DNA from: an uncultured Alphaproteobacteria bacterium
GTDB taxonomy: Bacteria; Pseudomonadota; Alphaproteobacteria; Rs-D84
Length of the DNA: 64,000 bases
NCBI GenBank assembly: GCA_944390125.1
Contig: CALXOX010000001.1
Location: 270,990 to 334,989 of the forward strand
Direction of reading: 5' to 3'
Below the pieces are notes generated by a model. It worked only from the letters and a program-made list of their open reading frames with translations, did not search any database and was not told where the DNA came from. Below, piece after piece: positions 18,513 to 27,498 of this stretch. Positions within the stretch are counted from its first letter, which is position 1, and every line of letters begins with the position of its first letter. The position numbers and the translations under genes are program-made.

Positions 18513-19574
18513 ATGAGATTGAAACCGAAAATTTTGACACGCTTCCTAATGAGCCGCTTCTTTTCAAGCGTCGGCCTGGTTATGCTGGTTGTGTGCGGCA
18601 TCATTATGGCTGTAACATTTGTAGAGCGCCTACCGTCTAATCCGACAGCAACAGCAGCATTATTTGAATCATGGCGTCGACTGCTGGAATACGTCCCCCT
18701 ATTCTTACCTCTGGCTGTATTCATGGGGACTTTATTGGCATCTTACAATCTGACGAAATCCAGTGAAAGTATAATTGTATCAAGTGCAGGTTTATCACCA
18801 TATCAAATGGCGCGCCCTTTTCTGATTGGTGCCACACTAATTGGTATCTTTGCGACGACCGTTCTGAATCCATATTCTGTAGATTTGAATTCAAAAGATA
18901 TAACGCCTGACCATTTGGTTTTAATTGATGACGAAATATGGTTACGTGAATCATCAGAAAATGGCTATATAACCATGAATGCTAAGAATATGCATAAATC
19001 TGGTGATATATTACTATTTGATAACGCAACAATATACATTCAGGATACTACATTTAAACTATCTGATAGAGTCCAAGCAAAAACCGTTACTTTGTCTGAT
19101 GCCGGTCTTAGTGCGAACAATGCTACAATTTGGAACAGTAAAGGTGTACCAACGACAAAAGACTGGCATATAACCACCTTGTTGACCCCACAAACAGTTC
19201 TCGACAGATACTTACAACCGGATCAAATATCCTTCTGGGAATTACCAAGTTTTATAAAGAAGATGCAAACTATCGGTGTTCCAGTACGTGGTCATTTGGT
19301 ACAGTTTTGGATGTTGCTGTTTTTACCACTAACCATGATAGCAATGGCGACATTAGGTGTAGCTTTCTCACAGACGCGCCAACGCCGAAATTATAGTTTT
19401 GGGTTAAAGTTCGGATTAGGTATTTTAACATGCTTTGCTGTATACTTTCTGGTAAATATGTTTAACGCCTTGGGTTCTACTGGTGTCGTTCCCCCATTAT
19501 TGGCAATCATTGCGCCACCGTTGATAATAATTGCAGCATCTGGTGTTTTCATTACAAGCTTTGATACAATTTAA
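18513..19574 (+). CDS. lptG: LPS export permease LptG (LptF/LptG family)
   Basis: A 353-residue permease of the LptB2FG transporter that extracts LPS from the inner membrane. Three N-terminal transmembrane helices include LEYVPLFLPLAVFMGTLLA, followed by the coupling segment ELTKSSESIIVSSAGLS-like. A periplasmic jellyroll follows, then three C-terminal helices (FLPLTMIAMATLGVAFS onward). LptG is favoured over LptF by the lone promoter-proximal position and length, but the two are hard to separate. No second LptF-type gene is in the window. Confidence 0.88.
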   Translation: MRLKPKILTRFLMSRFFSSVGLVMLVVCGIIMAVTFVERLPSNPTATAALFESWRRLLEYVPLFLPLAVFMGTLLASYNLTKSSESIIVSSAGLSPYQMARPFLIGATLIGIFATTVLNPYSVDLNSKDITPDHLVLIDDEIWLRESSENGYITMNAKNMHKSGDILLFDNATIYIQDTTFKLSDRVQAKTVTLSDAGLSANNATIWNSKGVPTTKDWHITTLLTPQTVLDRYLQPDQISFWELPSFIKKMQTIGVPVRGHLVQFWMLLFLPLTMIAMATLGVAFSQTRQRRNYSFGLKFGLGILTCFAVYFLVNMFNALGSTGVVPPLLAIIAPPLIIIAASGVFITSFDTI

Positions 19575-19601
19575 TAATTAGAATAACTACAGGAAAAAAT
19601 T

Positions 19602-19733
19602 ATGCCATTACGCAAAAAGAACACAAAACGTAATCAAATTATTATATGGACGCTGATAGCAGTATTAGTAATATTGATGATAATCTCTTTTCCAACTACC
19701 CAAAATGTAACTGAGATTGTTTTGTATCAATGA
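19602..19733 (+). CDS. small single-pass membrane protein, 43 residues
   Basis: The ATG at 19602 follows AGGAAAAAAT. The protein has a basic N-terminus (PLRKKNTKRNQ), one hydrophobic helix (IIIWTLIAVLVILMIISF) and a short C-tail ending VLYQ. Its TGA overlaps the xerD ATG (ATGA), so translation is coupled. It lies 27 bases after lptG. I do not recognise it. The coupling, ribosome site and clean topology make it a credible gene. Confidence 0.6.
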   Translation: MPLRKKNTKRNQIIIWTLIAVLVILMIISFPTTQNVTEIVLYQ

Positions 19734-20596
19734 ATTATATAGATATATTTTTAGAGGCCTTATCTGCAGAAAAAGGACGCAGCAAGAAAACGCTGGAAAG
19801 TTATGCAAGCGATTTGCGTCATGCAGACGAAACCATTCCGGGCGGGCTATTAAACGCTGGTCCAGCAGAAGTGCAGGATTATTTATCCCACCTGCCCGAC
19901 CGTGCGTCTTCTATTGCACGAAAAGCCAGTGCAATTCGTGGATTTTATAAATTTCTAATGCTGGAAAAAATAATTTCTGAAAACCCAGCGGCAAATCTAG
20001 AATTACCTAAGAGAACTAGAACACTACCAAAATTCCTATCCTTGGAAGAAATTGAATTATTGATATCATCTGCTGGTGACACAAGAAATTCTGTGCGCCT
20101 GCGCGCAATGTTAGAACTGGTTTACGCATCGGGCCTACGCGTATCAGAGTTATGCGAATTACCAATGACAGCGAACCTTGGCGACAAATTGCTTATACAT
20201 GGTAAAGGTGCAAAAGAACGAATTGTCCCCATGCATGAGCGTGCCCAACACGCTTTACATAAATGGTTAGAAATACGTGGCGATGATAAATCCAAATATG
20301 TATTTCCTTCTTCTGGTAAAACAGGTCATATTACGCGTGATGGTTTCTTCAAGATTTTAAAAAAATGTGCGATATTGGCTGGTATTGATCCAAATAGAGT
20401 AAGCCCGCACGTATTAAGACATTCTTTTGCTTCACACTTATTGGCTGGTGGTGCGAATTTGCGTGCGATACAAACAATGCTTGGTCACGAAGATATTTCT
20501 ACGACACAAATATATACACACGTTTTGCCAGAAAAATTAAAAGAAACTGTGCAAATGCATCATCCGTTGGGTAACAATGGGGAAATAATCAAATGA
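19730..20596 (+). CDS. xerD: site-specific tyrosine recombinase XerD
   Basis: A 288-residue recombinase that resolves chromosome dimers at dif with XerC and FtsK. The catalytic set is present: Arg137 (ASGLRVSEL), Lys161 region, His227 and Arg230 (HVLRHSFASHLL), His253 (LGHED) and the nucleophile Tyr262 (IYTHV). The N-terminal SAM-like domain is normal. XerD is favoured over XerC by sequence feel only. It overlaps the small upstream gene and the J-domain gene by four bases on each side. Confidence 0.9.
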   Translation: MNYIDIFLEALSAEKGRSKKTLESYASDLRHADETIPGGLLNAGPAEVQDYLSHLPDRASSIARKASAIRGFYKFLMLEKIISENPAANLELPKRTRTLPKFLSLEEIELLISSAGDTRNSVRLRAMLELVYASGLRVSELCELPMTANLGDKLLIHGKGAKERIVPMHERAQHALHKWLEIRGDDKSKYVFPSSGKTGHITRDGFFKILKKCAILAGIDPNRVSPHVLRHSFASHLLAGGANLRAIQTMLGHEDISTTQIYTHVLPEKLKETVQMHHPLGNNGEIIK

Positions 20597-21102
20597 TAAA
20601 AAAATGTGATCATCCTGGCTGCGGTAAAGCCGGTACTTGTCGTGCGCCCAAAACGCGTGATTTGAAAGACTATTGGTGGTTCTGCAAAGAGCACGCTGCT
20701 GAATATAATAAGAATTGGAATTATTATGCAGGTATGACACCAGAAGAAATCGAAGAAGACTGGGAACGTCAAACGTTTGGTTCACCACTAAAAGATAAAA
20801 AGCAAGCAGAGCAAGACAATGCTGATTACATCAACTTCTTGAATGATTTTATAACCGGCAGATCTTCGTTTGATAAAGTACCACCACGTAAAAGCACATT
20901 ACCAAGCAGTGTTGTTGGTGCATTAAAAACATTTGATTTACCAATAACAGCATCATGGCGCGAAATATCCGCACGTTATCGAGCGCTAGCAAAAAAATAC
21001 CACCCAGATACATCAACAAGTGATAAAAATGTTGCTGCAGAAAACTTTACAAAGATTTCCACGGCATACGAAACCTTAAAGAAACACTTTGGAAAAAAAT
21101 AA
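20593..21102 (+). CDS. J-domain protein with N-terminal Cys/His region
   Basis: A 169-residue protein. The N-terminus has a putative zinc-binding pattern (CDHPGC, TC, WWFCKEH at 5-34). The C-terminal J domain (about 108-169) holds the HPD tripeptide at 137-139 (KKYHPDTS), which stimulates the ATPase of DnaK. The two-part design is common in Alphaproteobacteria; the client is unknown. It overlaps xerD by four bases and closes the lptG-xerD operon. Confidence 0.85.
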   Translation: MIKKCDHPGCGKAGTCRAPKTRDLKDYWWFCKEHAAEYNKNWNYYAGMTPEEIEEDWERQTFGSPLKDKKQAEQDNADYINFLNDFITGRSSFDKVPPRKSTLPSSVVGALKTFDLPITASWREISARYRALAKKYHPDTSTSDKNVAAENFTKISTAYETLKKHFGKK

Positions 21103-21128
21103 TCGGGACGAATCCCGATTATTTTTTT
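21101..21128. terminator. bidirectional terminator between the J-domain gene and trxB
   Basis: AATCGGGA pairs with TCCCGATT, with T runs on both strands. The two convergent genes stop at its edges. Confidence 0.8.
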
Positions 21129-22035
21129 AACTACGCGTATTTAAAAATGCAATTGCATCCATCGCGGCACTGCACCCTGCCCCAACCGCTGTTGCTATTT
21201 GCATTTTTAACTCAGATTGAACGTCGCCAGCAACATACATACCTTCAGGCAATTCACTTGGAATTATACGTCCCATATTATCGCGTCCAAATTCTTCTGA
21301 TAAATAATCAGTATTAGCTTCATGACCAATTGCCACAAACAAACCATCACAAATAATTTCTTGATCATCTGTCGTTGTAACAACAAGTCTATCATCATCT
21401 GTTTTCGCAATTTTTTTCAAATCTGTATTAAACAAACATTCTATATTTTCACGCTCCGCAACACGATTACGCAAGACCTCCTCTGCGCGAGTAAACGCAC
21501 CTTTACGATACACAATCTTTACGTTACGAGCAACATCAGCTAAATACAAAGCATCGTTCAAAGCAGAATTTCCACCACCCATTACAATAACATCTTTACC
21601 ATAATAGAAGAACCCATCGCATGTTGCACAATAGGATACACCCTTACCAAATAATTCTTTTGCACCTTCTATCTCTAACTTACGCGGTGATGCACCAGTT
21701 GCAATGATAACAACCTTTGCAACATAACGATTGCCATCGTCACATAAAATATTAAAACCACTTTCTACATCACCAGATATTGTTTTAGCAGAAACGAATT
21801 TAATTTTTGCACCAAAAGTCTCTGCCTGATTTTTCATAAATTCGGCTAATTCTAAACCACTGCCTTTCCAACCAGGATAGTTTTCTAATACAGCAATACC
21901 AGCAGTTTGCCCCCCCAAACGGTCACCACCAAGTACCAACGTATCCTTACCAGCACGAGAGCAATACAATGCCGCGGTTAAACCCGCAGGTCCTGAACCT
22001 AAAATTATAACGTCGTGCATAATAACTTCGTTCAT
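21127..22035 (-). CDS. trxB: thioredoxin reductase
   Basis: A 302-residue flavoenzyme that passes NADPH electrons to thioredoxin. It has the FAD motif GSGPAGLTAALY, the redox centre CATC (Cys136-Cys139), the NADPH motif GGGNSALNDAL and the C-terminal YVAGDVQ. I start at the ATG at 22035, which has AGGAGA eight bases upstream; a longer in-frame extension encodes no known sequence. Confidence 0.96.
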   Translation of the reverse strand: MNEVIMHDVIILGSGPAGLTAALYCSRAGKDTLVLGGDRLGGQTAGIAVLENYPGWKGSGLELAEFMKNQAETFGAKIKFVSAKTISGDVESGFNILCDDGNRYVAKVVIIATGASPRKLEIEGAKELFGKGVSYCATCDGFFYYGKDVIVMGGGNSALNDALYLADVARNVKIVYRKGAFTRAEEVLRNRVAERENIECLFNTDLKKIAKTDDDRLVVTTTDDQEIICDGLFVAIGHEANTDYLSEEFGRDNMGRIIPSELPEGMYVAGDVQSELKMQIATAVGAGCSAAMDAIAFLNTRS

Positions 22036-22161
22036 AATATATTCTCCTATTCTTTTCGCGCCATAGCATAACACAATCACCAAACAGGCGCAAATAATTT
22101 CGGCTATACATAAAATCTGGGCTTTTTTGATTGATTTTTAGACACATAAGCAATAAAATCA

Positions 22162-22254
22162 TTCTTACTATGATAAGAAGTTATTACTTTTTCTGCACAT
22201 CATCATCCCCTTTTGGGGTGCGTATTTAATTTATTATAAATAACACATATGTTA
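22162..22254. promoter_or_regulatory. trxB-serS intergenic region with inverted repeats and a serS promoter
   Basis: The 280 bases between the genes hold no ORF. They contain TTCTTA/TAAGAA arms around CTATGA (22162-22179), a possible promoter (TTGGGG 22213-22218, 16 bases, TATAAA 22235-22240), and ATAAC/GTTAT arms (22239-22254) overlapping the -10 end. The last could be an operator. Confidence 0.35.
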
Positions 22255-22315
22255 TTGCGCTTAGTAAAAAGCGGTATTACCATTACAAAAAACCATTAAA
22301 TTTAAGGAAAATATT

Positions 22316-23596
22316 ATGTTGGATATTAGATATATTCGTGAAAACCCAGAAATAGTCAAAAACGCGTGCCGCGTAAAAGGTTTTGAAGATCACGTAGATG
22401 AAATACTATCTTTAGATGAACGTGTACGCGAATTAAAAACGCTGACACAAAATATGACGGCAGAAAAAAATAAAATTACGAAAGAAATACCAACTGCCCC
22501 TGACAAAGCCCCTTTAATTGCAAAATCAAAACAGATTAGTGAAGAAATTGCGGCCGACATGGCAGAGCTTGCTGACAAAGAGGCAAAATTAAAAGACTTA
22601 CTACATCGCGTACCACAAATTCCGTCTCCTGATGCGCCAATTGGTCCAGACGACAGTGCAAATGTTGAAGTACGCCGCGTTGGTACACCACGTGAATTTG
22701 ACTTTACTCCACGTGCACAATGGGATTTATTGGATATGAATGGCTGGTGGATGCCGGAAAAGATTGCCCAAATTTGTGGCACCAGAACTTATTGCTTGGT
22801 AGGCGAAGCAGCAGAATTACAATTAGCCATTGAGACATATGTAATTCAGAAATTGATTTCAAAAGGTTTTACATTTATCGAATGTCCGTCTATTACAAAG
22901 CCCCAAACAATATTTGATGCCGGTCACTTCATGGGCGCAGATTTATCAGTAATGAACAATGATGTATTCATGCTGACAGATACAGACAGATGTTTGGCTG
23001 GTACCGCAGAAATTATATTAAATTCTTTGCACAGCGGTGAAATATTACCAGAAAATGCACTGCCTATTAAATATGCAGGCTTCTCTCCATGCTTCCGTAA
23101 AGAGGCCGGTGCTGCGGGACGCGACACTCGTGGTTTAGCACGCTTTCATCAGTTTAACAAGGTTGAACAATACATATATTGCAAACCGGAACAATCCGAT
23201 GAAATGCATGAACATATATTAAATAACTTATGTGAAGTTATGGAAGACTTTGAATTACCATATAGAGTAATTGCTAATTCAACTGGCGACATGGGCTTTA
23301 ACAAAGTAAAAATGAATGACGTTGAAGCATGGGTACCTAGTGAAAATGCATACAAAGAATTAGGCAGTTGCTCTTCAATTGGTACATTCCAAGCCCGCAG
23401 AACAAATACCAGATATCGTGAAAACGGTACTAACGAAGTTAAATTCTGCGCTACATTGAATAACACAGGTATTGCTGTACCACGTGCATTGGTTCCAATT
23501 TTAGAAAATCATCAAAATGCAGATGGCAGTGTAAACATACCGAAAAAATTACAACCTTTAATGGGCGGCAGAACCAAAATTGGTGGAAAGCACTAA
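22316..23596 (+). CDS. serS: seryl-tRNA synthetase
   Basis: A 426-residue class II synthetase. The N-terminal coiled-coil arm that grips the long variable arm of tRNA-Ser covers about 30-110. Motif 2 is FRKEAGAAGRDTRGLARFHQF. Motif 3 reads LNNTGIAVPRALVPILENHQ, where most bacteria have NGS...VGR. Length is standard. TAAGGAAAAT provides the ribosome site. Confidence 0.97.
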   Translation: MLDIRYIRENPEIVKNACRVKGFEDHVDEILSLDERVRELKTLTQNMTAEKNKITKEIPTAPDKAPLIAKSKQISEEIAADMAELADKEAKLKDLLHRVPQIPSPDAPIGPDDSANVEVRRVGTPREFDFTPRAQWDLLDMNGWWMPEKIAQICGTRTYCLVGEAAELQLAIETYVIQKLISKGFTFIECPSITKPQTIFDAGHFMGADLSVMNNDVFMLTDTDRCLAGTAEIILNSLHSGEILPENALPIKYAGFSPCFRKEAGAAGRDTRGLARFHQFNKVEQYIYCKPEQSDEMHEHILNNLCEVMEDFELPYRVIANSTGDMGFNKVKMNDVEAWVPSENAYKELGSCSSIGTFQARRTNTRYRENGTNEVKFCATLNNTGIAVPRALVPILENHQNADGSVNIPKKLQPLMGGRTKIGGKH

Positions 23597-23599
23597 TAA

Positions 23600-23627
23600 A
23601 AAATCCCCACATTCGTGGGGATTTTTT
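23600..23627. terminator. bidirectional terminator after serS
   Basis: AATCCCCAC pairs with GTGGGGATT around ATTC, flanked by A and T runs. It serves serS and the convergent orphan gene. Confidence 0.82.
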
Positions 23628-24093
23628 AACGTTGATTCATATTTTCCATAGACACGCGAGCTGCAAATGCGGTTGGATTTTTGAACTTAAATACCAAGCT
23701 CTTAAACAAAGACGTTGATGTTCTATAGTTCCAGTTCTTTATGGCTTTTAACAAGTTGTTTTGCTTGTCTGTATCAAAAACATTGTAATAGTCTTCTATA
23801 GCATATAAAACCTGTGAAAAAGCCTGCCAGACAGAATTATCAACCACTCTACCAGCAGAATCTTTACGCATAAAAACTTCTGCATCTGGTTCCAAGTTTG
23901 CCTCAACTCGCGCTTCATAATTAGAAAACATCTTAGGTGCTTGCGCGATTTTCCCGACAATTTTGATTGTTTTCATAATTTGCTCATACTCTTGTTTGTT
24001 TTTTGCTTTATCAAGCATTCTTTTTAAATACACATCAACAGAAGCAAAAAATTTTTTTATAGTTAAATCCAAATCTATTAAATTTCCAACCAA
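23626..24093 (-). CDS. uncharacterised helical protein, paralogue of its upstream neighbour
   Basis: A 155-residue soluble, mostly helical, basic protein that I do not recognise. It aligns with the preceding gene product over a region beginning IMKTIKIVGKIAQAPKMFS (neighbour: MARKLVYMGQVAKMPEAYFS), then LLKAIKNWNYRTS (SDVQNWEYGRTR) and a tail ending N/F-x-QR. No signal peptide or membrane segment is seen. The pair is tandem and probably one operon. Confidence 0.65.
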   Translation of the reverse strand: MVGNLIDLDLTIKKFFASVDVYLKRMLDKAKNKQEYEQIMKTIKIVGKIAQAPKMFSNYEARVEANLEPDAEVFMRKDSAGRVVDNSVWQAFSQVLYAIEDYYNVFDTDKQNNLLKAIKNWNYRTSTSLFKSLVFKFKNPTAFAARVSMENMNQR

Positions 24094-24130
24094 TTTTATC
24101 TCCTTATTTTTAATATTCTCAATTCATATT

Positions 24131-24670
24131 TTAACGTTGAAATTCCATACACAAAGATTTCAAAGGTCTTAAAAGCGGATTTGTTTTTGCTAATTCTACT
24201 TTCTTTTTTAGGCCTTTGACCTTTTTGAAAATTTTATTTGATTCTTGAACATACATGAAATCTGCCATTCCATCATTACGTGTGCGCCCATATTCCCAGT
24301 TTTGCACATCTGAACAAAAATTATAAAAAGCACTCAATAAATCAGAATTCAGCAGTCCGGTCAAATTATTGAAAACAATACCCTTTGGGTCTTGGACTAT
24401 ATAAAAGGCATACCTTGCCTGAACATTATACTCTTTTGCCCAATTATTGGCTCGTCCCAACCATTCTTCTTCGGTTTCTTCACGAGAAAAATATGCTTCT
24501 GGCATTTTAGCGACCTGCCCCATATAAACTAACTTACGAGCCATTTCACAACGCTTTTTATTTGTCATACCAGACCAATCTTTGGCCAAACTTATCTTGG
24601 CCAAAGTTCTAAAATCAGAAAAACCTGCCTTTATTGCAGAATAAACTTCTTGCTCACTTACTTTTTGCAT
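24131..24670 (-). CDS. uncharacterised helical protein, paralogue of its downstream neighbour
   Basis: A 179-residue basic, helical, apparently cytoplasmic protein without a family I recognise. It shares spaced motifs with the next gene (see that entry) but has an extra 25-residue N-terminal segment. A GGAGATTTTTT ribosome site precedes the ATG. It is divergent from typA across 150 bases that contain the typA promoter. Likely a lineage-specific family. Confidence 0.65.
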   Translation of the reverse strand: MQKVSEQEVYSAIKAGFSDFRTLAKISLAKDWSGMTNKKRCEMARKLVYMGQVAKMPEAYFSREETEEEWLGRANNWAKEYNVQARYAFYIVQDPKGIVFNNLTGLLNSDLLSAFYNFCSDVQNWEYGRTRNDGMADFMYVQESNKIFKKVKGLKKKVELAKTNPLLRPLKSLCMEFQR

Positions 24671-24745
24671 AAAAAATCTCCTGTTAAATCAGCGTCCTTA
24701 AATTTTAGTACAAAAACTAAAAATGTCAATAAAATATATAGATAT

Positions 24746-24774
24746 TTGTTGAAAATTCGAATTTATAGTATAAT
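24746..24774 (+). promoter_or_regulatory. typA promoter
   Basis: TTGTTG (24746-24751), a 17-base spacer and TATAAT (24769-24774). The predicted start near 24782 leaves a 40-base leader with GAGGG before the ATG. Confidence 0.6.
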
Positions 24775-24821
24775 CTATTGGTTACAAAAAATTTAGCAGT
24801 ATTATAGAGGGTATAAAAAGT

Positions 24822-26660
24822 ATGTCTATGAAAATTCGCAATATTGCAATTATTGCTCACGTTGACCACGGTAAGACAACATTGGTCGACAATATGTTAA
24901 AGCAAGCCGGCACATTTCGTGCAAATGAAAAAGTTGCCGAACGCGTAATGGATAGCGGCGACATCGAACGTGAACGCGGTATAACTATTTCCGCAAAGCC
25001 GACCTCTATTCAATGGGGAGATTATAAAATCAACATTGTTGATACACCGGGACACGCTGACTTTGGTGGCGAAGTAGAACGTATTTTATCTATGGTTGAT
25101 GGTGTTGTTTTATTGGTAGATGCCGCGGAAGGTCCATTACCACAAACAAAATTTGTATTATCAAAGGCATTAAAACTTGGCTTACGTCCTATTGTTTGCA
25201 TAAACAAAGTAGACCGTAGTGACGCGCGTCCAGAAGAAGTTTTAACAGAAACATTTGATTTGTTTGATAAATTAGGTGCAACTGATTCTCAATTAGATTT
25301 CCCATATTTATTTGCAGTCGGTCGTGATGGCTGGGCAGTTCGCAATTTAAATGATGAACATAAAGATTTAACACCTTTGTTCCAATTGATTGTGGACCAC
25401 GTACCTGCTCCAGATTGCAATGGTACTCGCTGTCAAATTGATGCACCATTTTCTATGTTGGCAACAACGTTAGAGGCAGACCCATACGTTGGCAGAATTC
25501 TGACTGGGAAAATCGAATCGGGCACCGTTCGTGTTGGTCAATCTGTGAAAGCCATCAACATGAAAGGCGAATTCATAGAAAACGCAAAGATAACAAAAAT
25601 TATTGAACATCGTGGTATTGAAAAAGTATCCTTAGAATCTGCATCTGCAGGAGACATTGTTGTTATCGCCGGTTTTTCAAAAGCAACTGTGGCGGACACA
25701 TTGTGTGCTCCAGAAGTTACAGAACCAATTCCTGCAATGCCAATTGATCCACCTACCCTGACTATGACATTCTTTGTAAATACATCTCCATTGGCGGGTA
25801 AATCTGGTAAAAAACTGACATCCCGTATGATTGGCGAACGTCTATTTAAAGAAGCAGAAACAAACATTGCTTTGCGCGTTACACAAAGTGCTAACAACGA
25901 ATCGTTTGAAGTATCCGGTCGTGGTGAACTGCAATTGGGAATTCTGATTGAAACCATGCGTCGTGAGGGTTTTGAACTAAGTGTATCTCGTCCACGCGTA
26001 GTTATGCAGGACGGTTCAAACGGTGAAAAACTGGAACCAATTGAAGAAGTTGTTATTGATGTAGACGACGAGTTTAGTGGTGTTGTTATTGAAAAAATGA
26101 CAAAACGCAAAGCAACTATTACTGAAATGAAATCATCTGGTAACGGGAAAACTAGAATTGTATTTTCTGCTCCATCCCGCGGTTTAATTGGCTACTTGTC
26201 TGAATTCCGTACAGACACACGTGGTACTGGGGTTATGAATCGTGTATTCTCGGGTTATGAACCATATCGTGGTCCTATTATGCAGTATCGTCCAGGAGTA
26301 TTGGTTTCAATGGAAAACGGCGTAACATCAACATACGCATTACATAATTTGGAACCCCGTGGCGTATTATTCGTTGGCCCACAAACAGAAGTATATTCTG
26401 GTATGATTATAGGGGAACACAGCAAAGAAAATGATTTGGAAGTCAACCCTGTAAAAGGTAAAGAACTAACAAACATACGTTCTGTAACAGCTGATGAAAA
26501 ATTATTCTTGGCGCCACCACGTAAAATTTCCCTAGAAGAAGCATTGTCTTATATTCAGGATGACGAGTTAGTTGAAGTAACGCCTGCAACGATTCGTCTG
26601 CGCAAAAAAGAATTAGACAGCAACATCAGAAAGAAAACACGTAAAAACGTTGAAATATAA
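24822..26660 (+). CDS. typA: ribosome-associated GTPase TypA/BipA
   Basis: A 612-residue translational GTPase of the EF-G type used in stress and cold ribosome assembly. It has G1 AHVDHGKTT, the G2 threonine in ERGITI, G3 DTPGH and G4 NKVD. Later domains include the BipA-specific ending (NLEPRGVLFVGPQTEVYSGMIIGEH). Length is standard. Confidence 0.97.
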   Translation: MSMKIRNIAIIAHVDHGKTTLVDNMLKQAGTFRANEKVAERVMDSGDIERERGITISAKPTSIQWGDYKINIVDTPGHADFGGEVERILSMVDGVVLLVDAAEGPLPQTKFVLSKALKLGLRPIVCINKVDRSDARPEEVLTETFDLFDKLGATDSQLDFPYLFAVGRDGWAVRNLNDEHKDLTPLFQLIVDHVPAPDCNGTRCQIDAPFSMLATTLEADPYVGRILTGKIESGTVRVGQSVKAINMKGEFIENAKITKIIEHRGIEKVSLESASAGDIVVIAGFSKATVADTLCAPEVTEPIPAMPIDPPTLTMTFFVNTSPLAGKSGKKLTSRMIGERLFKEAETNIALRVTQSANNESFEVSGRGELQLGILIETMRREGFELSVSRPRVVMQDGSNGEKLEPIEEVVIDVDDEFSGVVIEKMTKRKATITEMKSSGNGKTRIVFSAPSRGLIGYLSEFRTDTRGTGVMNRVFSGYEPYRGPIMQYRPGVLVSMENGVTSTYALHNLEPRGVLFVGPQTEVYSGMIIGEHSKENDLEVNPVKGKELTNIRSVTADEKLFLAPPRKISLEEALSYIQDDELVEVTPATIRLRKKELDSNIRKKTRKNVEI

Positions 26661-27498
26661 ACGTCTTTTCTTAATTGCCGGCTATAGCGCGCAAAACAAA
26701 GTTGATGCGTCGTTGGTTTTTATGGTCAAAACTCTATCAAACTTTGGTGATATAGTTTTAGTAATGGACAGCGACGTATCAAAAACAGAACTAGAAAAAT
26801 TATCTCCTTATGTTATTTACGCTGCCGCAGAAAGGCACAAAGAGTACGATTTTGGTTCTTACAAACGTGCATATCTGTATGCAAAAGAATCTGATATTTT
26901 ATCCGAATACGATTTTCTTTACCTTGTAAACGATTCGATTTACGGACCGTTATATCAAATGGATTTTTTCTTTGATCAAATGGAAAAATCAAATGCAGAT
27001 GCGTTTGGATTGGTATGCAATCCTCATAAAGAACATTCTCATATTCAATCTTGGTTTATAGGAATGCGTCAATCTGTATTTATGACAAAATGGTTTGGTA
27101 AATTTATTACTTCTGTTATTCATCAAGACAGCAAAGGCGCCATCACCTATCTTTACGAGCAAGGCTTTACAAGACTTATCGAAGCCAATAAAAAGACTTG
27201 GAAATGTATTTATTCCATACCGGGTCGTGGTATTTATAACGATATAAAAAAAGTGTATCGCAAAGGCTTACCGTTTATGAAAAAAGTTGCATTTACCAGA
27301 CATAATGGGGCACTTGGTCGACAAATTTTATATGTATTAAACCACACAAATTCAGAAGCACGGAACGCTATAATAGCTGGCGCCAAAGACACTTTTGGAG
27401 AACAATATATAAACTGGCTTTTAACTAAAAATCCTATTAAGATACTTGTGAGAAATATAAAATATTTCACAAAGAAAATATTTACTGAGGGCTTATGA
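26650..27498 (+). CDS. RgpF-like rhamnan/polysaccharide synthesis glycosyltransferase
   Basis: A 282-residue protein resembling the rhamnan synthesis F family: HKEYDFGSYKRAYLYA, LYLVNDSIYGPLYQM and QSWFIGMRQSVF are its characteristic blocks. These proteins add or modify sugars of cell-wall or O-antigen polymers. The start is a TTG inside the last codons of typA, chosen because the first strand (KRLFLIAGYS) is needed. No ribosome site is visible, so translational coupling to typA is likely. The next gene overlaps its stop by ATGA. Confidence 0.8.
   Translation: MKYKRLFLIAGYSAQNKVDASLVFMVKTLSNFGDIVLVMDSDVSKTELEKLSPYVIYAAAERHKEYDFGSYKRAYLYAKESDILSEYDFLYLVNDSIYGPLYQMDFFFDQMEKSNADAFGLVCNPHKEHSHIQSWFIGMRQSVFMTKWFGKFITSVIHQDSKGAITYLYEQGFTRLIEANKKTWKCIYSIPGRGIYNDIKKVYRKGLPFMKKVAFTRHNGALGRQILYVLNHTNSEARNAIIAGAKDTFGEQYINWLLTKNPIKILVRNIKYFTKKIFTEGL

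Noticed and set aside
22036-22315. Riboswitch or T-box upstream of serS
   Set aside because: Only short inverted repeats and a promoter are visible; no specifier or antiterminator structure could be drawn.
25538-26110. 190-codon minus-strand ORF
   Set aside because: Antisense to typA; the Ser/Thr-rich composition is that of a shadow frame.
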